Numbered from the stretch's first letter, positions 1 to 8,400 are shown. The stretch is DNA of 27,084 nucleotides from Acidobacteriota bacterium (GCA_021793595.1 JAJYSL010000041.1:1-27084); one strand, 5' to 3'. Program-made: numbers and translations. The notes: generated by a model from the sequence alone, not told the origin.

Positions 1-254
1 TGCAGGTGCTGGGATTGGACGGCAGCGACTTTTAAATCGGTGCGTTCACTCTCCGCCATGGTGGTCATGGCATGGAGATCGTCTGTCATGGAAATGACAG
101 GGAGAAGCAGAAACGACAAAACAAACGCCGTTACATAGCGACGGCGTCTCTCGGACCGGCCAGGAGGGCCCTGAACACAACACCAACTGCCCCAGGCGCC
201 TGCTAGCAGGGCCAGCGACAGCAACAACCAAACGAGATTGAGGAGGAGTTCCAA
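1..254 (-). CDS. Small membrane protein, partial (cut by left edge)
   Basis: An open frame runs from a TTG at 254 to the left edge without a stop, giving 84 codons. It has two hydrophobic stretches: near the start (ELLLNLVWLLLSLALLAG) and, after an arginine-rich patch (RSERRRY), a second one (VTAFVLSFLLLPVIS). The second is followed at once by a TDDLHAM motif. From memory, short proteins with two membrane segments and a DDLH motif after the second are common in Acidobacteriota genomes; their function is unknown to me. No in-frame ATG lies upstream. An AAGGGG at 266-271 could serve the TTG, at a slightly long spacing of 11. The gene follows the phosphoesterase in the same direction after 134 bases. 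The start codon is the least certain part. Confidence 0.6.
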   Translation of the reverse strand, partial: MELLLNLVWLLLSLALLAGAWGSWCCVQGPPGRSERRRRYVTAFVLSFLLLPVISMTDDLHAMTTMAESERTDLKVAAVQSQHL

Positions 255-335
255 ACAGGTTGTATCCCCTTCCCAATTATAAGTGCAAGCGGAAAAAACG
301 ATGACCGATGCCGACTATCAGCCTACAATCGTTCC

Positions 336-363
336 GCCGGCGAGGAAGGTGTTCCTCGCCGGC
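336..363. terminator. Perfect 12-bp hairpin after the phosphoesterase gene
   Basis: The arms 336-347 (GCCGGCGAGGAA) and 352-363 are perfectly complementary around a four-base loop. The hairpin lies 26 bases past the phosphoesterase stop, where a terminator would be expected. No T-run follows on either strand, so it is not a textbook intrinsic terminator. It may instead protect the 3' end of the message or act with Rho. Confidence 0.45.
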
Positions 364-388
364 TGCCGGCAATCGATACATTTACGAC

Positions 389-2413
389 TCACTTGCCACG
401 GTCATTGAAGCTGAACAAATCCATCAGGTCTCCGATGGCCGGACTGTTGGTGGGAACATAGGGATTGACGCCATTCTGTTTTGGATTAGGAAGGTTGTCG
501 CGGCTGCGCTTGGTAAGCGGATCCAGACCCCAGTTCACTTCAATGAACTTGAGAATGGAGACGTGATCGTTGTATTGGTGCGAAACGTAGCCGGGCCTGG
601 TGTACGGCGACACGACAATCATGGGGACGCGCGTTCCATCGCCAAAAAAGTCCAGGGGCTGCACGTACCCGGAGTCATAGTAGCCGCCGCCTTCGTCCGT
701 CGTGATGAAGATTGCGGTGCTCTTCCAGAGTTCCGGATTGGCCTGAACATTGTCGACGACCTTTTTCACGAAGCCCTCAAACAAATCGAGCTTAGACGAA
801 GCTGGATGCCCATCGACGTAGCCGCTGGGCTTGACATACGACACGGCCGGCAGCGTGCCGTTCTTGATGTCGGCATAGAGGTCGATCGTGTCTTTCAAAT
901 GCGCATTCCGTACGGCCGCGTTGGTCATAATGGACGTGGAGTACTGGAAAAAGTTGCAGATGTTGCAGTACAGGTCCGTCGCTGTCGCATAGTTCGAGTC
1001 GGGATTGTTTTTGTAGGTGTTCCACTGATCGCCAAAGTAGGCCCAGGAGATGTTCGCCGCCAGCAGTGCATCGCCGATATTGCGTACCGTCGAAGGAGGA
1101 ACGGTGAAGACGGTGTTGCCTGCGCTGGTGTCGGTGGAGGCGACCACGCCATTGCCGTAGTAGCCGGGGTTGTAGTTATTCAGCAAATAGTAGTGGCCAG
1201 GATCGCACTTCGGATTCACTTCATATGGAAGCGAACTGAGGTAGTGGAGGACCGATCCCACACCGGGGGCATCGGAGTCTGAGCAATTGACGTAGCTGCC
1301 TCCACCGTAGGAAGGCGATCCGTAGGAGCCGCCACCATAGCCGTCCTCGGTGTACCAGTTGTTGGTGCCTTTCGCGGCGTTGGGATTTTCAATTTCGTCC
1401 ACCACGCCTGCATTGACCGTTCCCGCAGCCACCAATCGATTGTGCGGCGGACGTTCGGCATTGCCTTTCCCGTCACTGTACCAGATGGCATCGCCGGTAC
1501 CCATCATAATGTGATTGGCTCCGGTTCCTCCCATCACGGCCTGGTGATAGTTGTCGCTCATGGAATAGTTGTTCGCCAGGTACGTCAGGTAGGGAGCATC
1601 TCTCTGCTGCACGTTATAAAAGCCCATGGCAGCTGAACCCTCGCGGGTCGACTCTTCCGTGAAGGGCGTGGGCTGCGGTTTGCCATTTGCACCTGCGCCG
1701 ACGCTGGTTTCCACCCATGGAAACAGATCTGCTTTGCAGCCGCTGGGATTCCAGCGAGCGGCATATTCGACGTTGCAATCCATTTGCTGCCACATCTGAA
1801 AAAAGCGATGCACGGGACTGGCGGCATAGTCGTCGTAGGCGACCCCGGGGGTTAGCTGGAACGGTCCCGGAGGCAGGTCGTTGTAGTTGAGGACGCGAGT
1901 GTCGGGAGTTCCGGCTTTCAGGCCGGTGCCGCCCGTCGTCATGTATTTGTAGTATCCGGGAGCCAAACCGTTTTCAACCGCTTTGGCTTCAGCGATTGTG
2001 GAAATATACGGAGTCATAGGTCCACCGGCCAAGGGAACAGGAAGCAATGGGTAGATAGATTTGCCCATCGGGCTGGCGTCATATCCGTCACGATGCGAAT
2101 CGACAGCGCCGAATTGCGTGGCCCGCGCGTAATTGGGTCCGGGCGAACCGTCGGCGTTGACGATCCCTTCAGACAACAGATTCTCGATCTTTTGTCCGTG
2201 CCTGGGTTTATAGGTGGCGAAGATTTGGTCGAAGGTGCGATTCTCGCCGATGATGACGATGACGTGTTTGATGGGAGTTCTGGTTTTGATTTGATCCGCC
2301 GAGTCTTGCGCCTGCGCGACGAACGTGCAACTGGCAAATGTTTGCAAACCGGCCAGAAACAAGGCGCTGCATTTCAGGGACCAAGTGTGAGAGGCGAGCC
2401 CTTTTCGATGCAT
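389..2413 (-). CDS. Secreted phosphoesterase (PF04185, acid phosphatase / phospholipase C family)
   Basis: This 674-residue protein belongs to the phosphoesterase family that includes AcpA-type acid phosphatases and bacterial phospholipases C. Members hydrolyse phosphomonoesters or phosphodiesters outside the cytoplasm, and the substrate here cannot be read from sequence. Residues 1-36 form a signal peptide ending near AQAQ. The family's first metal-site motif is clear at residues 50-65 (HVIVIIGENRTFDQIF). Later hallmarks are NHIMMGTGDA, and near the C-terminus FITTDEGGGYYDSGYV and YNDHVSILKFIE, which carry the other expected metal ligands. A glycine/tyrosine/serine-rich insert (GYGGGSYGSPSYGGGS) interrupts the middle. 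The ATG at 2413 has an AAGGA about ten bases upstream. Family assignment is firm; phosphatase versus phospholipase is open. Confidence 0.9.
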   Translation of the reverse strand: MHRKGLASHTWSLKCSALFLAGLQTFASCTFVAQAQDSADQIKTRTPIKHVIVIIGENRTFDQIFATYKPRHGQKIENLLSEGIVNADGSPGPNYARATQFGAVDSHRDGYDASPMGKSIYPLLPVPLAGGPMTPYISTIAEAKAVENGLAPGYYKYMTTGGTGLKAGTPDTRVLNYNDLPPGPFQLTPGVAYDDYAASPVHRFFQMWQQMDCNVEYAARWNPSGCKADLFPWVETSVGAGANGKPQPTPFTEESTREGSAAMGFYNVQQRDAPYLTYLANNYSMSDNYHQAVMGGTGANHIMMGTGDAIWYSDGKGNAERPPHNRLVAAGTVNAGVVDEIENPNAAKGTNNWYTEDGYGGGSYGSPSYGGGSYVNCSDSDAPGVGSVLHYLSSLPYEVNPKCDPGHYYLLNNYNPGYYGNGVVASTDTSAGNTVFTVPPSTVRNIGDALLAANISWAYFGDQWNTYKNNPDSNYATATDLYCNICNFFQYSTSIMTNAAVRNAHLKDTIDLYADIKNGTLPAVSYVKPSGYVDGHPASSKLDLFEGFVKKVVDNVQANPELWKSTAIFITTDEGGGYYDSGYVQPLDFFGDGTRVPMIVVSPYTRPGYVSHQYNDHVSILKFIEVNWGLDPLTKRSRDNLPNPKQNGVNPYVPTNSPAIGDLMDLFSFNDRGK

Positions 2414-2572
2414 AGAGGTGGGTCCTTTTTGAGGAGAGGATGGCGTCGCGTTCGCAAGTGGAAATTACCTGCGATCGCGACGTCTCAAACTTACCCACCT
2501 AAAATATTTTTGCGTTGAACGTTCAGAAAATTGACGTTGAATTTCCTGTTACGCGCACCACTCCCTATTCGT
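2414..2572. other. Upstream region of the phosphoesterase gene
   Basis: This gap holds the ribosome site of the phosphoesterase gene and an AT-rich block around 2500-2545 that could contain its promoter. I could not find a convincing pair of promoter hexamers. I see no gene here. Confidence 0.4.
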
Positions 2573-2842
2573 CTACCGAGAACCGTGCAGATCCGCAAGA
2601 ATGCTAACGGTAAACATGGGAGTGAACGGTGCCGGATAATTACTCCGCGCCAAGGTAAAGGATGCGCCAGCACCCCAGGTCATGGAAAATCTTCCTTTGT
2701 GGGGCCATGTGACCTCCACTTCAGGCATTAAGTTGAAGTAAGAATATATCGGTGTCGTCGCATTGCCAAAGATCAAGCTGTGGCCGGTCTGCCACTCGCC
2801 CAGATATTCCACCAGATAGCCTAGAACCAGTCTCATAAACAT
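2573..2842 (-). pseudogene. C-terminal remnant of an outer-membrane beta-barrel protein
   Basis: An 89-codon frame reads like the last strands of an outer-membrane barrel: alternating hydrophobic and polar residues, aromatic girdles (TPIYSYFNLMPEVEVTW; FSMTWGAGASFTLARSNYPAPF) and no N-terminal signal sequence. An in-frame stop lies directly before its ATG at 2842 and no ribosome site is visible, so it is unlikely to be an intact gene. I infer the 3' end of a longer gene whose 5' part was lost. A transposase start lies 57 bases away on the other strand, which offers a mechanism. The exact barrel family is not identified. Confidence 0.5.
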
Positions 2843-2899
2843 TTAAGGTCGGCGAAATAGTGCAAACTGAAGGTGCTCTGTGTTGCTCCGCGTATACCG

Positions 2900-2947
2900 A
2901 TGGCAGGACGCTGGGAATTGACCGATGAACAATGGGAAACAGTCGAG
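2900..2947 (+). pseudogene. N-terminal scrap of an IS5-family-like transposase
   Basis: The frame from ATG 2900 encodes MAGRWELTDEQWETVE, which matches the conserved first residues of IS5-group transposases with the DUF4096-type N-terminus (typically R-x-LTDEQW-x-x-ΦE). The similarity stops after about 16 residues, and the rest of the frame runs antisense into the end of pgi. Only the extreme 5' end of a transposase gene therefore survives. I could not define terminal inverted repeats. The piece is very short, so the call rests on one motif. Confidence 0.5.
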
Positions 2948-2978
2948 CGATTTGAGTCCGTCGATTCGAGCCAAAACC

Positions 2979-4694
2979 TCAGCCCAATGCCTTCTCCACA
3001 GCATCGGTCAGGTATTTCAACCCCGCTTCAACATCTTTGCCGAGATGTGCGCGCAAGGCGCGACGCCCGCGCTGCTGCAACACGCTCAGATCGCCGGCAG
3101 CCTGGGCATCGATGACAACGCCGAATGTGTATTTCTGATCCGGAATGGCAAGGTCTTGCGCGTGATCGCAAGTGATCTGGAGAAAGACTCCTGTGTTGGG
3201 ACCACCCTTGTAATCCTGGCCGGTGGAATGCAGAAAGCGCGGACCAAAGCCGAGACAGGTGGCAACTTTCTTGCTGTCACGGACTTTGTGGCGCAACTGC
3301 TGCATGGTCTTTTCGTGCGCGCGATCGCGTTGGATGAATCCAAGCACGGCGAAATAGTCTCCGGATTTCAGTTGGGCTAGATGAGCGCGCAGGTATCCGG
3401 GTAAATCCGACTGTCCAATATCCTGGCCCCCGTTCAGAACAGCGGCATACTTGGGATCAGCGAACAGCTTCACGTTTCCGTCGTCGAAGATCGGCGTCTG
3501 CTCCGGCAACTTACCGGTCTTCTCATATTCATCTGTCAGGCGGCGCGCTTCAATTTTCGCAGCTTCCACGTCCGGCTGATTGAACGCATTGATGCCGATG
3601 ATCGATCCCGCAACCGCCGTTGCAATTTCCCAGGTAAAGAATTGCTCCGCTGCATCGTAGACATCGCGCATTCCCAAACGCACAATCGGCTGGCCAGCCT
3701 TCTCCAGTTTCTCGACGGCGGCATCGAGATGGGCATTGTCCGCGCCTTCCAGGCGTACATAGGCAAAGATGCGATCCTCACCGTACTCATCGGGGTCGGC
3801 AATTTCTTCCAGGTCGACCGGGGTAATTCCCTTGCCTTGCTTGCCTGTCGATTCCGCGATCAATTGTTCGAACCACGCGCCCATGTCATAGATGGGCGGC
3901 GATGTAAAGAAGGTGATCTTGTCGTGGCCTGCGTTGGCTGCGACTCCGAGAATCAGGCCCAGTTCCACGCCGGGATTTTTCTTGATATCGGTCGAGTGAC
4001 ACGCGTCGACAGCGATCTTCGCCTTCGCCAGGAACTTCTCCACATCCAGACCCATGACGGCGGCAGGAACGATGCCAAAATTTGAAAGTGCCGAGTAGCG
4101 TCCGCCAATCTGTGGATCGCCATAAAAAATGTGGCGGAAGCTATCCGCCTTCGCGACCTGTTCCATGTGAGAGCCTGGATCTGTGACCGCGATGAAGTGC
4201 TTCCCTGCCTCCTTCGCGCCGACCGCGTCTTTCATGCGAGCCATGAAATATTGTTTCAGAATATTCGGTTCCAGCGTCGAGCCAGATTTGCTGGAGACGA
4301 TGATGACGGTTTTTTTGAGGTCGACACTTTGCTCGGCGGCACGCACCTGCGCGGGATCGGTGGAATCGACAATGGAGAAGCGCGGAAACCCTTCCTGCCG
4401 GCCAAACGTTTCCGCCAGCACCTCCGGACACAAACTGGAGCCGCCCATGCCGAGCAGCAATGCATATTGGAAGCCGGCTGTCTTGATGTCCTGGGCGAGC
4501 GCACGAAATTTCTCCAGATCCTTCTGTTGACGTTCCACAATGTCCAGCCAGCCCAGCCACTTCGACTCGTCCTGATGGGTCCACAGAGAAGCGTCGCGGG
4601 TCCACAAGCGATCAATGTTCCCTTTTTTCCAATCTGTAACGGCGGTCGAAAAATCCTTTTCAAGTTTTGCCGGAAGCGAATAGCGAAAGTCCAT
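2979..4694 (-). CDS. pgi: Glucose-6-phosphate isomerase (single-domain form)
   Basis: This cytoplasmic enzyme interconverts glucose 6-phosphate and fructose 6-phosphate in glycolysis and gluconeogenesis. The 571-residue protein shows the family landmarks in order: GMGGSS (82-87), the sugar-phosphate-binding SSKSGST (134-140), GGRYSALSNFG (197-207) and ESTGKQGKG (281-289). Its sequence style and length match the C-terminal half of the bifunctional transaldolase/phosphoglucose isomerases of Acidobacteriota and relatives. No transaldolase domain precedes it here, and the upstream gene is an unrelated TonB receptor. I chose ATG 4694 (MDFRYS) because AGAAG lies about ten bases upstream. An ATG six codons earlier (4712) has no ribosome site. 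The stop lies next to a transposase scrap but the coding region appears complete. Confidence 0.9.
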   Translation of the reverse strand: MDFRYSLPAKLEKDFSTAVTDWKKGNIDRLWTRDASLWTHQDESKWLGWLDIVERQQKDLEKFRALAQDIKTAGFQYALLLGMGGSSLCPEVLAETFGRQEGFPRFSIVDSTDPAQVRAAEQSVDLKKTVIIVSSKSGSTLEPNILKQYFMARMKDAVGAKEAGKHFIAVTDPGSHMEQVAKADSFRHIFYGDPQIGGRYSALSNFGIVPAAVMGLDVEKFLAKAKIAVDACHSTDIKKNPGVELGLILGVAANAGHDKITFFTSPPIYDMGAWFEQLIAESTGKQGKGITPVDLEEIADPDEYGEDRIFAYVRLEGADNAHLDAAVEKLEKAGQPIVRLGMRDVYDAAEQFFTWEIATAVAGSIIGINAFNQPDVEAAKIEARRLTDEYEKTGKLPEQTPIFDDGNVKLFADPKYAAVLNGGQDIGQSDLPGYLRAHLAQLKSGDYFAVLGFIQRDRAHEKTMQQLRHKVRDSKKVATCLGFGPRFLHSTGQDYKGGPNTGVFLQITCDHAQDLAIPDQKYTFGVVIDAQAAGDLSVLQQRGRRALRAHLGKDVEAGLKYLTDAVEKALG

Positions 4695-4846
4695 AGTCTC
4701 AACTTCTTTCATACGTTGGATTCTGATGCGCCGATCTCGTTCACTTGATCATTATGATAGATGCCGACAGCGAAGGACAGGAAGCGACCCCACGTTTGCG
4801 ACTTGCCGCCGCAGGCCCCCACCGAAATTTACGCCGACTTCCGTCG

Positions 4847-4883
4847 AAAAAAATATGGCCCACACACCGCGTGTGGGCCATAT
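4847..4883 (-). terminator. Intrinsic terminator of the TonB receptor gene
   Basis: Arms at 4853-4865 and 4871-4883 form a perfect 13-bp stem (ATATGGCCCACAC) with a five-base loop. Read on the minus strand it is followed by a run of seven T. It lies 38 bases past the TonB receptor stop, so it fits a strong rho-independent terminator for that gene, insulating pgi. Confidence 0.9.
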
Positions 4884-4920
4884 TCAAGCTGAGCAGTTTT
4901 ATGAGGCCGTCGTCTGGGCC

Positions 4921-7638
4921 CTAGAAATGAGCGTCCACACTCACGTAGGCCGTGACCGGCGCTCCAGGATAAGCGGTGACATAGTTGTATGCGTACGGCG
5001 ATCCAGCCGGCGCTGTGGAGGATGTGTTGAAGTAGGAGCCCGCGGAAATGTACTCAAAAACGTTGTAGCTCTTATCGAGAACATTCAACGCCATAAACGT
5101 GAAGTTGAAGCGCTTGTATGGGACTTTTGCTCCGAGATTAAGCGTTGCGTAGGCCGGCATGGTTACAGACTTGCTGGGTGCCGGGCTCTGACAACTCTGC
5201 GTTGTCGGATCCAATGCGCAGTTGTCGAAAACATGCTGGCTGCCGACGAACTGGAATGAGGCAGTTGGCTGGATGGTCCAGTTCTCAGACGGATGGAAGC
5301 TATAGAACGCACCCGCATTCAAGGTCGAGGTGGGCACGTAGGAAACGGGATAGCCGTTGTAATCGAGGCAGCCTGCAATGGGACCGCTTGGAGGATTGCA
5401 GGTAGCCTGGCCGTTAGAGATGATTCCACCAGTGACATAGCTGCTGTAGCTGGCGGCTTCAATGTTTGCATTCGCGAATAGATGAAGCTCCTGGAGCGGG
5501 TCGTCATCGAAGAAGATGTTGACCCCATTGTAGTTGGAGGTTCCATTGGCGTCATAGGTGTCGCCGTTGGCCAGAGTGGTGTCGATTTCCTGATTGGCGA
5601 ACCTGTTGTGGTAGTAATTGGCGCCGAACAGCATATTGTTTTTGAAGCCGGTTCCCAAAGTATGCGTCTTGAAGCCGAACTGATAATAGGTCCCGCGCTC
5701 CAGGTGATAGCTGGCCGGATCGACGGACTGAAATAGACCGCCGCCACCGCCGAGTTGGGGAGCACGCAGCGCTTCCTGGAATCCGCCATAAATGTTCAAC
5801 CAGGGACGCGCCTGGTAGGCAACGTCCACCGATGGCTCGACGCCGCTGCGGTTCTCGTTGGCAGCCGGACAGGCGTCCTGAACACTGACCGTGCCCTTGA
5901 CTCCGCCAAAGTTACCGTACCGGCAGGTCGTGCTGAGGGTCGCGCCGGTAGCGAGCTTGAAGTCCTGTTGAACTGCGTTGTAGAACCCGGCAGCAAAACC
6001 GACGTAACGAATGCCGGGGGTGATGTGCAGAGTCGGAATCGGATGAATGTCATCCTGCAGGAAGATGGCGAAATCATCCTGATTGAAATAGCTTGAGCGA
6101 ATCTTGCCTCCGACGTTCGCGGTCCTCTTACCGCCGCCCCATGCGGGACCGTAGAAGTTATTCCGGCTGTTGTACAGTGCATGGAGGTAGTAGCCGCCGA
6201 CACCGACGGTATTCCACGGAAGATTTTTTGTGACAAGCAATTTGTCGCCGATGGTGTTGGTGTAGGGATTATTGTGTTCGTTCTGCTGCTGATCGCCGTC
6301 TGGGCCGGAATTGTTCTGGTAGACGTCATTGTAGCGGTCATGCGAGCGCCGGACGTGCATGTACCAGGATAGGTTCTGCACGGTTGTGGATCTGTCCGGC
6401 TGAAGATGCTCACGACCGTAGATCAACCCCATCTGGTTGGTGTCGTATTTGTTGTAGCTGTTGAAGGGAAGCGTGCTGAAGAAGCCCGAACTCGGCTGGC
6501 TGTACACTTGTCCGCTTGCGGTGCCATCCATGGTGATGTAAGGATTGGCCACGACCGGGATCACCTGCGAGCGATAGCCGCCGGCATAGGCGTAATAGCT
6601 GCCGAGCTCAAAACTATTTCCACCCGATGACTTGACCGTTTTTGCCAGGACTGCCCAATCCTTGCCCGGATTCTTGAATCCATCCGGCGCCTTGCGGAAA
6701 TCATCACCCTTGCCGGCGCCGCCGCCAAGAACCGTGGCCCAACCGTGATAGAGGCCCGTGTTGGCGTGCGCTACCAGATCTTTCTGCTGATAGCTGCCGT
6801 AGGTCGCGGTTACGTCGGCATGAGGTTTTGCGGTCGGCTGGACGGGAGTAAATTCCACCGCGCCGCCGACGTTGCTGTACCAGCGATCAATAGGCGCGCC
6901 CGGACCGTACGTGACATTTAGATTCTGAATCAAGCCGTTTTCAGGGATCGTTGCCGAAGGCCATAAGCTGGTGGCAGGGTCGACGATCGGTACGCCGTCA
7001 AATGTGATTCCCAGTGCAGCACCGCCGGTGTAGCCACCGTAGCCGCCCCAACCTTGATTTAATCCATTCAGCGTGACGGTATACTTCGTAGCTCCCGTAT
7101 TTCCATAGCCTGTCACAATGGCGCCTGGAGCCGTCGAGATAGCCTGGGCTCCGCCCGCAACCGGCCCCACCATGCCCATCTGCTGTCGGTCAATGACGCG
7201 AATGGATTGACTGGATTCAAGAACTTGTTGCTGCGAAGGCTGGGTCGTTACGCCGTCGAGCGCTCCAGCATACACTGTGACCGATTGGGATACGGTGGGG
7301 AGAGACATCGAGATGTCGACATTTAACAGCTGGCCGACACTGAGCTGGAGGCTGTCCTGGTGATATTGCAGAAAGCCGGCCTTCGAGGCCGCTAGCGTGT
7401 AGGTGCCGGGCGCCAACCCATCCAATTCGTATTCACCGTTGGCGTCGCTGACCGTGTGGGCGCTGACTCCCGATTCGGACTGGGTCAGCGAGACATCTGC
7501 ATCGGGAATTGCAGCGCCGGAAGCGTCAACGACGCTGCCACGCACGCGGGCCGATCTGCGAGGCGATACAATTCCTCGCGCACTGGCACAAAACAAGCTA
7601 CACAGCACGATTGCATACACGACAAGTAACTTACGCAC
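4921..7638 (-). CDS. TonB-dependent receptor with carboxypeptidase-regulatory domain
   Basis: This 905-residue outer-membrane protein probably imports a large substrate, often glycans in this lineage, using TonB energy. Residues 1-22 are a signal peptide. Residues about 33-112 form a CarboxypepD_reg/Ig-like domain (VRGSVVDASGAAIPDADV, then NGEYELDGLAPGTYTLAASKAGF in part). A plug region follows to about residue 240, then a long barrel rich in aromatic strands ending in VSVDAHF with the terminal phenylalanine of barrel proteins. I chose GTG 7638 because AGGAGG lies nine bases upstream and the signal peptide begins there; the frame stays open 66 codons further without a ribosome site. No SusD-like partner is adjacent, and the substrate is unknown. 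Confidence 0.88.
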   Translation of the reverse strand: MRKLLVVYAIVLCSLFCASARGIVSPRRSARVRGSVVDASGAAIPDADVSLTQSESGVSAHTVSDANGEYELDGLAPGTYTLAASKAGFLQYHQDSLQLSVGQLLNVDISMSLPTVSQSVTVYAGALDGVTTQPSQQQVLESSQSIRVIDRQQMGMVGPVAGGAQAISTAPGAIVTGYGNTGATKYTVTLNGLNQGWGGYGGYTGGAALGITFDGVPIVDPATSLWPSATIPENGLIQNLNVTYGPGAPIDRWYSNVGGAVEFTPVQPTAKPHADVTATYGSYQQKDLVAHANTGLYHGWATVLGGGAGKGDDFRKAPDGFKNPGKDWAVLAKTVKSSGGNSFELGSYYAYAGGYRSQVIPVVANPYITMDGTASGQVYSQPSSGFFSTLPFNSYNKYDTNQMGLIYGREHLQPDRSTTVQNLSWYMHVRRSHDRYNDVYQNNSGPDGDQQQNEHNNPYTNTIGDKLLVTKNLPWNTVGVGGYYLHALYNSRNNFYGPAWGGGKRTANVGGKIRSSYFNQDDFAIFLQDDIHPIPTLHITPGIRYVGFAAGFYNAVQQDFKLATGATLSTTCRYGNFGGVKGTVSVQDACPAANENRSGVEPSVDVAYQARPWLNIYGGFQEALRAPQLGGGGGLFQSVDPASYHLERGTYYQFGFKTHTLGTGFKNNMLFGANYYHNRFANQEIDTTLANGDTYDANGTSNYNGVNIFFDDDPLQELHLFANANIEAASYSSYVTGGIISNGQATCNPPSGPIAGCLDYNGYPVSYVPTSTLNAGAFYSFHPSENWTIQPTASFQFVGSQHVFDNCALDPTTQSCQSPAPSKSVTMPAYATLNLGAKVPYKRFNFTFMALNVLDKSYNVFEYISAGSYFNTSSTAPAGSPYAYNYVTAYPGAPVTAYVSVDAHF

Positions 7639-7971
7639 TCTTTGAATCCTCCTGGAAGTTTGAAACCTGGCTGGGATGATGGCTGAATGGAAGTTTTCTT
7701 CGGCCACCGTGTGCATGGAAAACCGAAGGCGGCAGATGTGGCGACCATCACCGTTATCGTCGCTGAATAAAGTTGCGTTTGGGTTACACGCAAATGAACA
7801 TCCGATTACGATTTTTCGTAAACGATTGTGGAGCATGTAGAACGAGGAGCGACGAAAACGGGGTTGGATTTGCGCGTCTTACAATGGGAGACGTGACTCT
7901 GTTTGGCGTCGCGTCGCGCCTGCCGAGCTGCAACAGTTCATCGACAATTTGGAGAAAGCGGGAACCGAACA
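7639..7971. other. Divergent intergenic region with inverted repeat
   Basis: This 333-base gap separates the minus-strand TonB receptor gene from the plus-strand 142-residue gene. It holds the AGGAGG ribosome site of the receptor (near 7650) and a perfect inverted repeat at 7806-7821 (TTACGA, four T, TCGTAA). Short frames cross it but none has a start supported by a ribosome site or recognisable content. I looked for a cobalamin-type or other riboswitch before the receptor and saw none. Confidence 0.4.
7806..7821. promoter_or_regulatory. Possible operator: 6-4-6 inverted repeat
   Basis: TTACGA and TCGTAA flank four T in a perfect dyad between two divergent genes. Its size suits a dimeric repressor, but it could be chance in an AT-rich stretch. 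No regulator gene is adjacent. Confidence 0.25.
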
Positions 7972-8400
7972 ATGGATATTCAAACAATTGATCAGCAGTA
8001 CAGCCAGCTGCAGAATGCTTCGCAGCAGGTGGAACAGGAACTGAAGGAGCTGGCGACTAAGTTGCAGGCGGAGTCGACTAGCGGGAATCAGCAGGCTCGT
8101 GAATGGGTGTTGGATTTGAAAGAAATCGCGCTGGCCATCCAATCGCAGCAGCAGCAAACGACGAATCTGCTGCAGGCGATCCACGGCTTCGTGGCAAATC
8201 AAAGCCAGGCGTATGGACAGGGATACCCGCAGCCCGTGCAGGGCGGCTATTCGCAGCCTGGATTTGTCCCGGGAAGTGGACCCATGCCAGTGCAAACGAC
8301 GGGCGGCCTGGGGGGATTTTTGCAATCTGGATTTGGTCGCGCCATGGAGATGGGCCTGGGATTTGGCCTGGGCGATGACCTGATGCGGAAGATATTTTAG
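7972..8400 (+). CDS. Hypothetical protein: coiled coil, Gln/Pro/Gly linker, Gly-rich tail
   Basis: I do not recognise this 142-residue protein. Residues about 1-75 are helical and polar (MDIQTIDQQYSQLQ, QQVEQELKELATKL), probably a coiled coil. Residues about 80-110 are a low-complexity linker of Gln, Tyr, Pro and Gly (YGQGYPQPVQGGYSQP). The last 35 residues are glycine-rich with bulky residues (GGLGGFLQSGFGRAMEMG) and end in a DDLMRKIF helix. There is no signal peptide. I chose ATG 7972; an in-frame ATG at 7903 is possible, but the 23 residues it adds look non-coding. The ribosome site is weak: GGAG sits about 19 bases upstream. It is followed by a convergent small gene. Confidence 0.6.
   Translation: MDIQTIDQQYSQLQNASQQVEQELKELATKLQAESTSGNQQAREWVLDLKEIALAIQSQQQQTTNLLQAIHGFVANQSQAYGQGYPQPVQGGYSQPGFVPGSGPMPVQTTGGLGGFLQSGFGRAMEMGLGFGLGDDLMRKIF

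Noticed and set aside
46..276. 76-codon minus-strand frame at the left edge
   Set aside because: It overlaps the edge gene in another frame and lacks any domain. The frame with two membrane segments and TDDLHAM is much more protein-like.
276..281. Perfect TATAAT on the minus strand before the edge gene
   Set aside because: No acceptable -35 lies 16-18 bases upstream, and the implied transcription start would cut into the candidate AAGGGG ribosome site.
308..1282. Long plus-strand frame (324 codons) opposite the phosphoesterase gene
   Set aside because: It is antisense to a clearly coding frame with all family motifs, has no ribosome site and no recognisable domains; long shadows are common in GC-rich DNA.
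7639..7971. Possible riboswitch upstream of the TonB receptor
   Set aside because: I found no cobalamin-box-like or other conserved aptamer sequence and no paired terminator; only a short dyad is visible.
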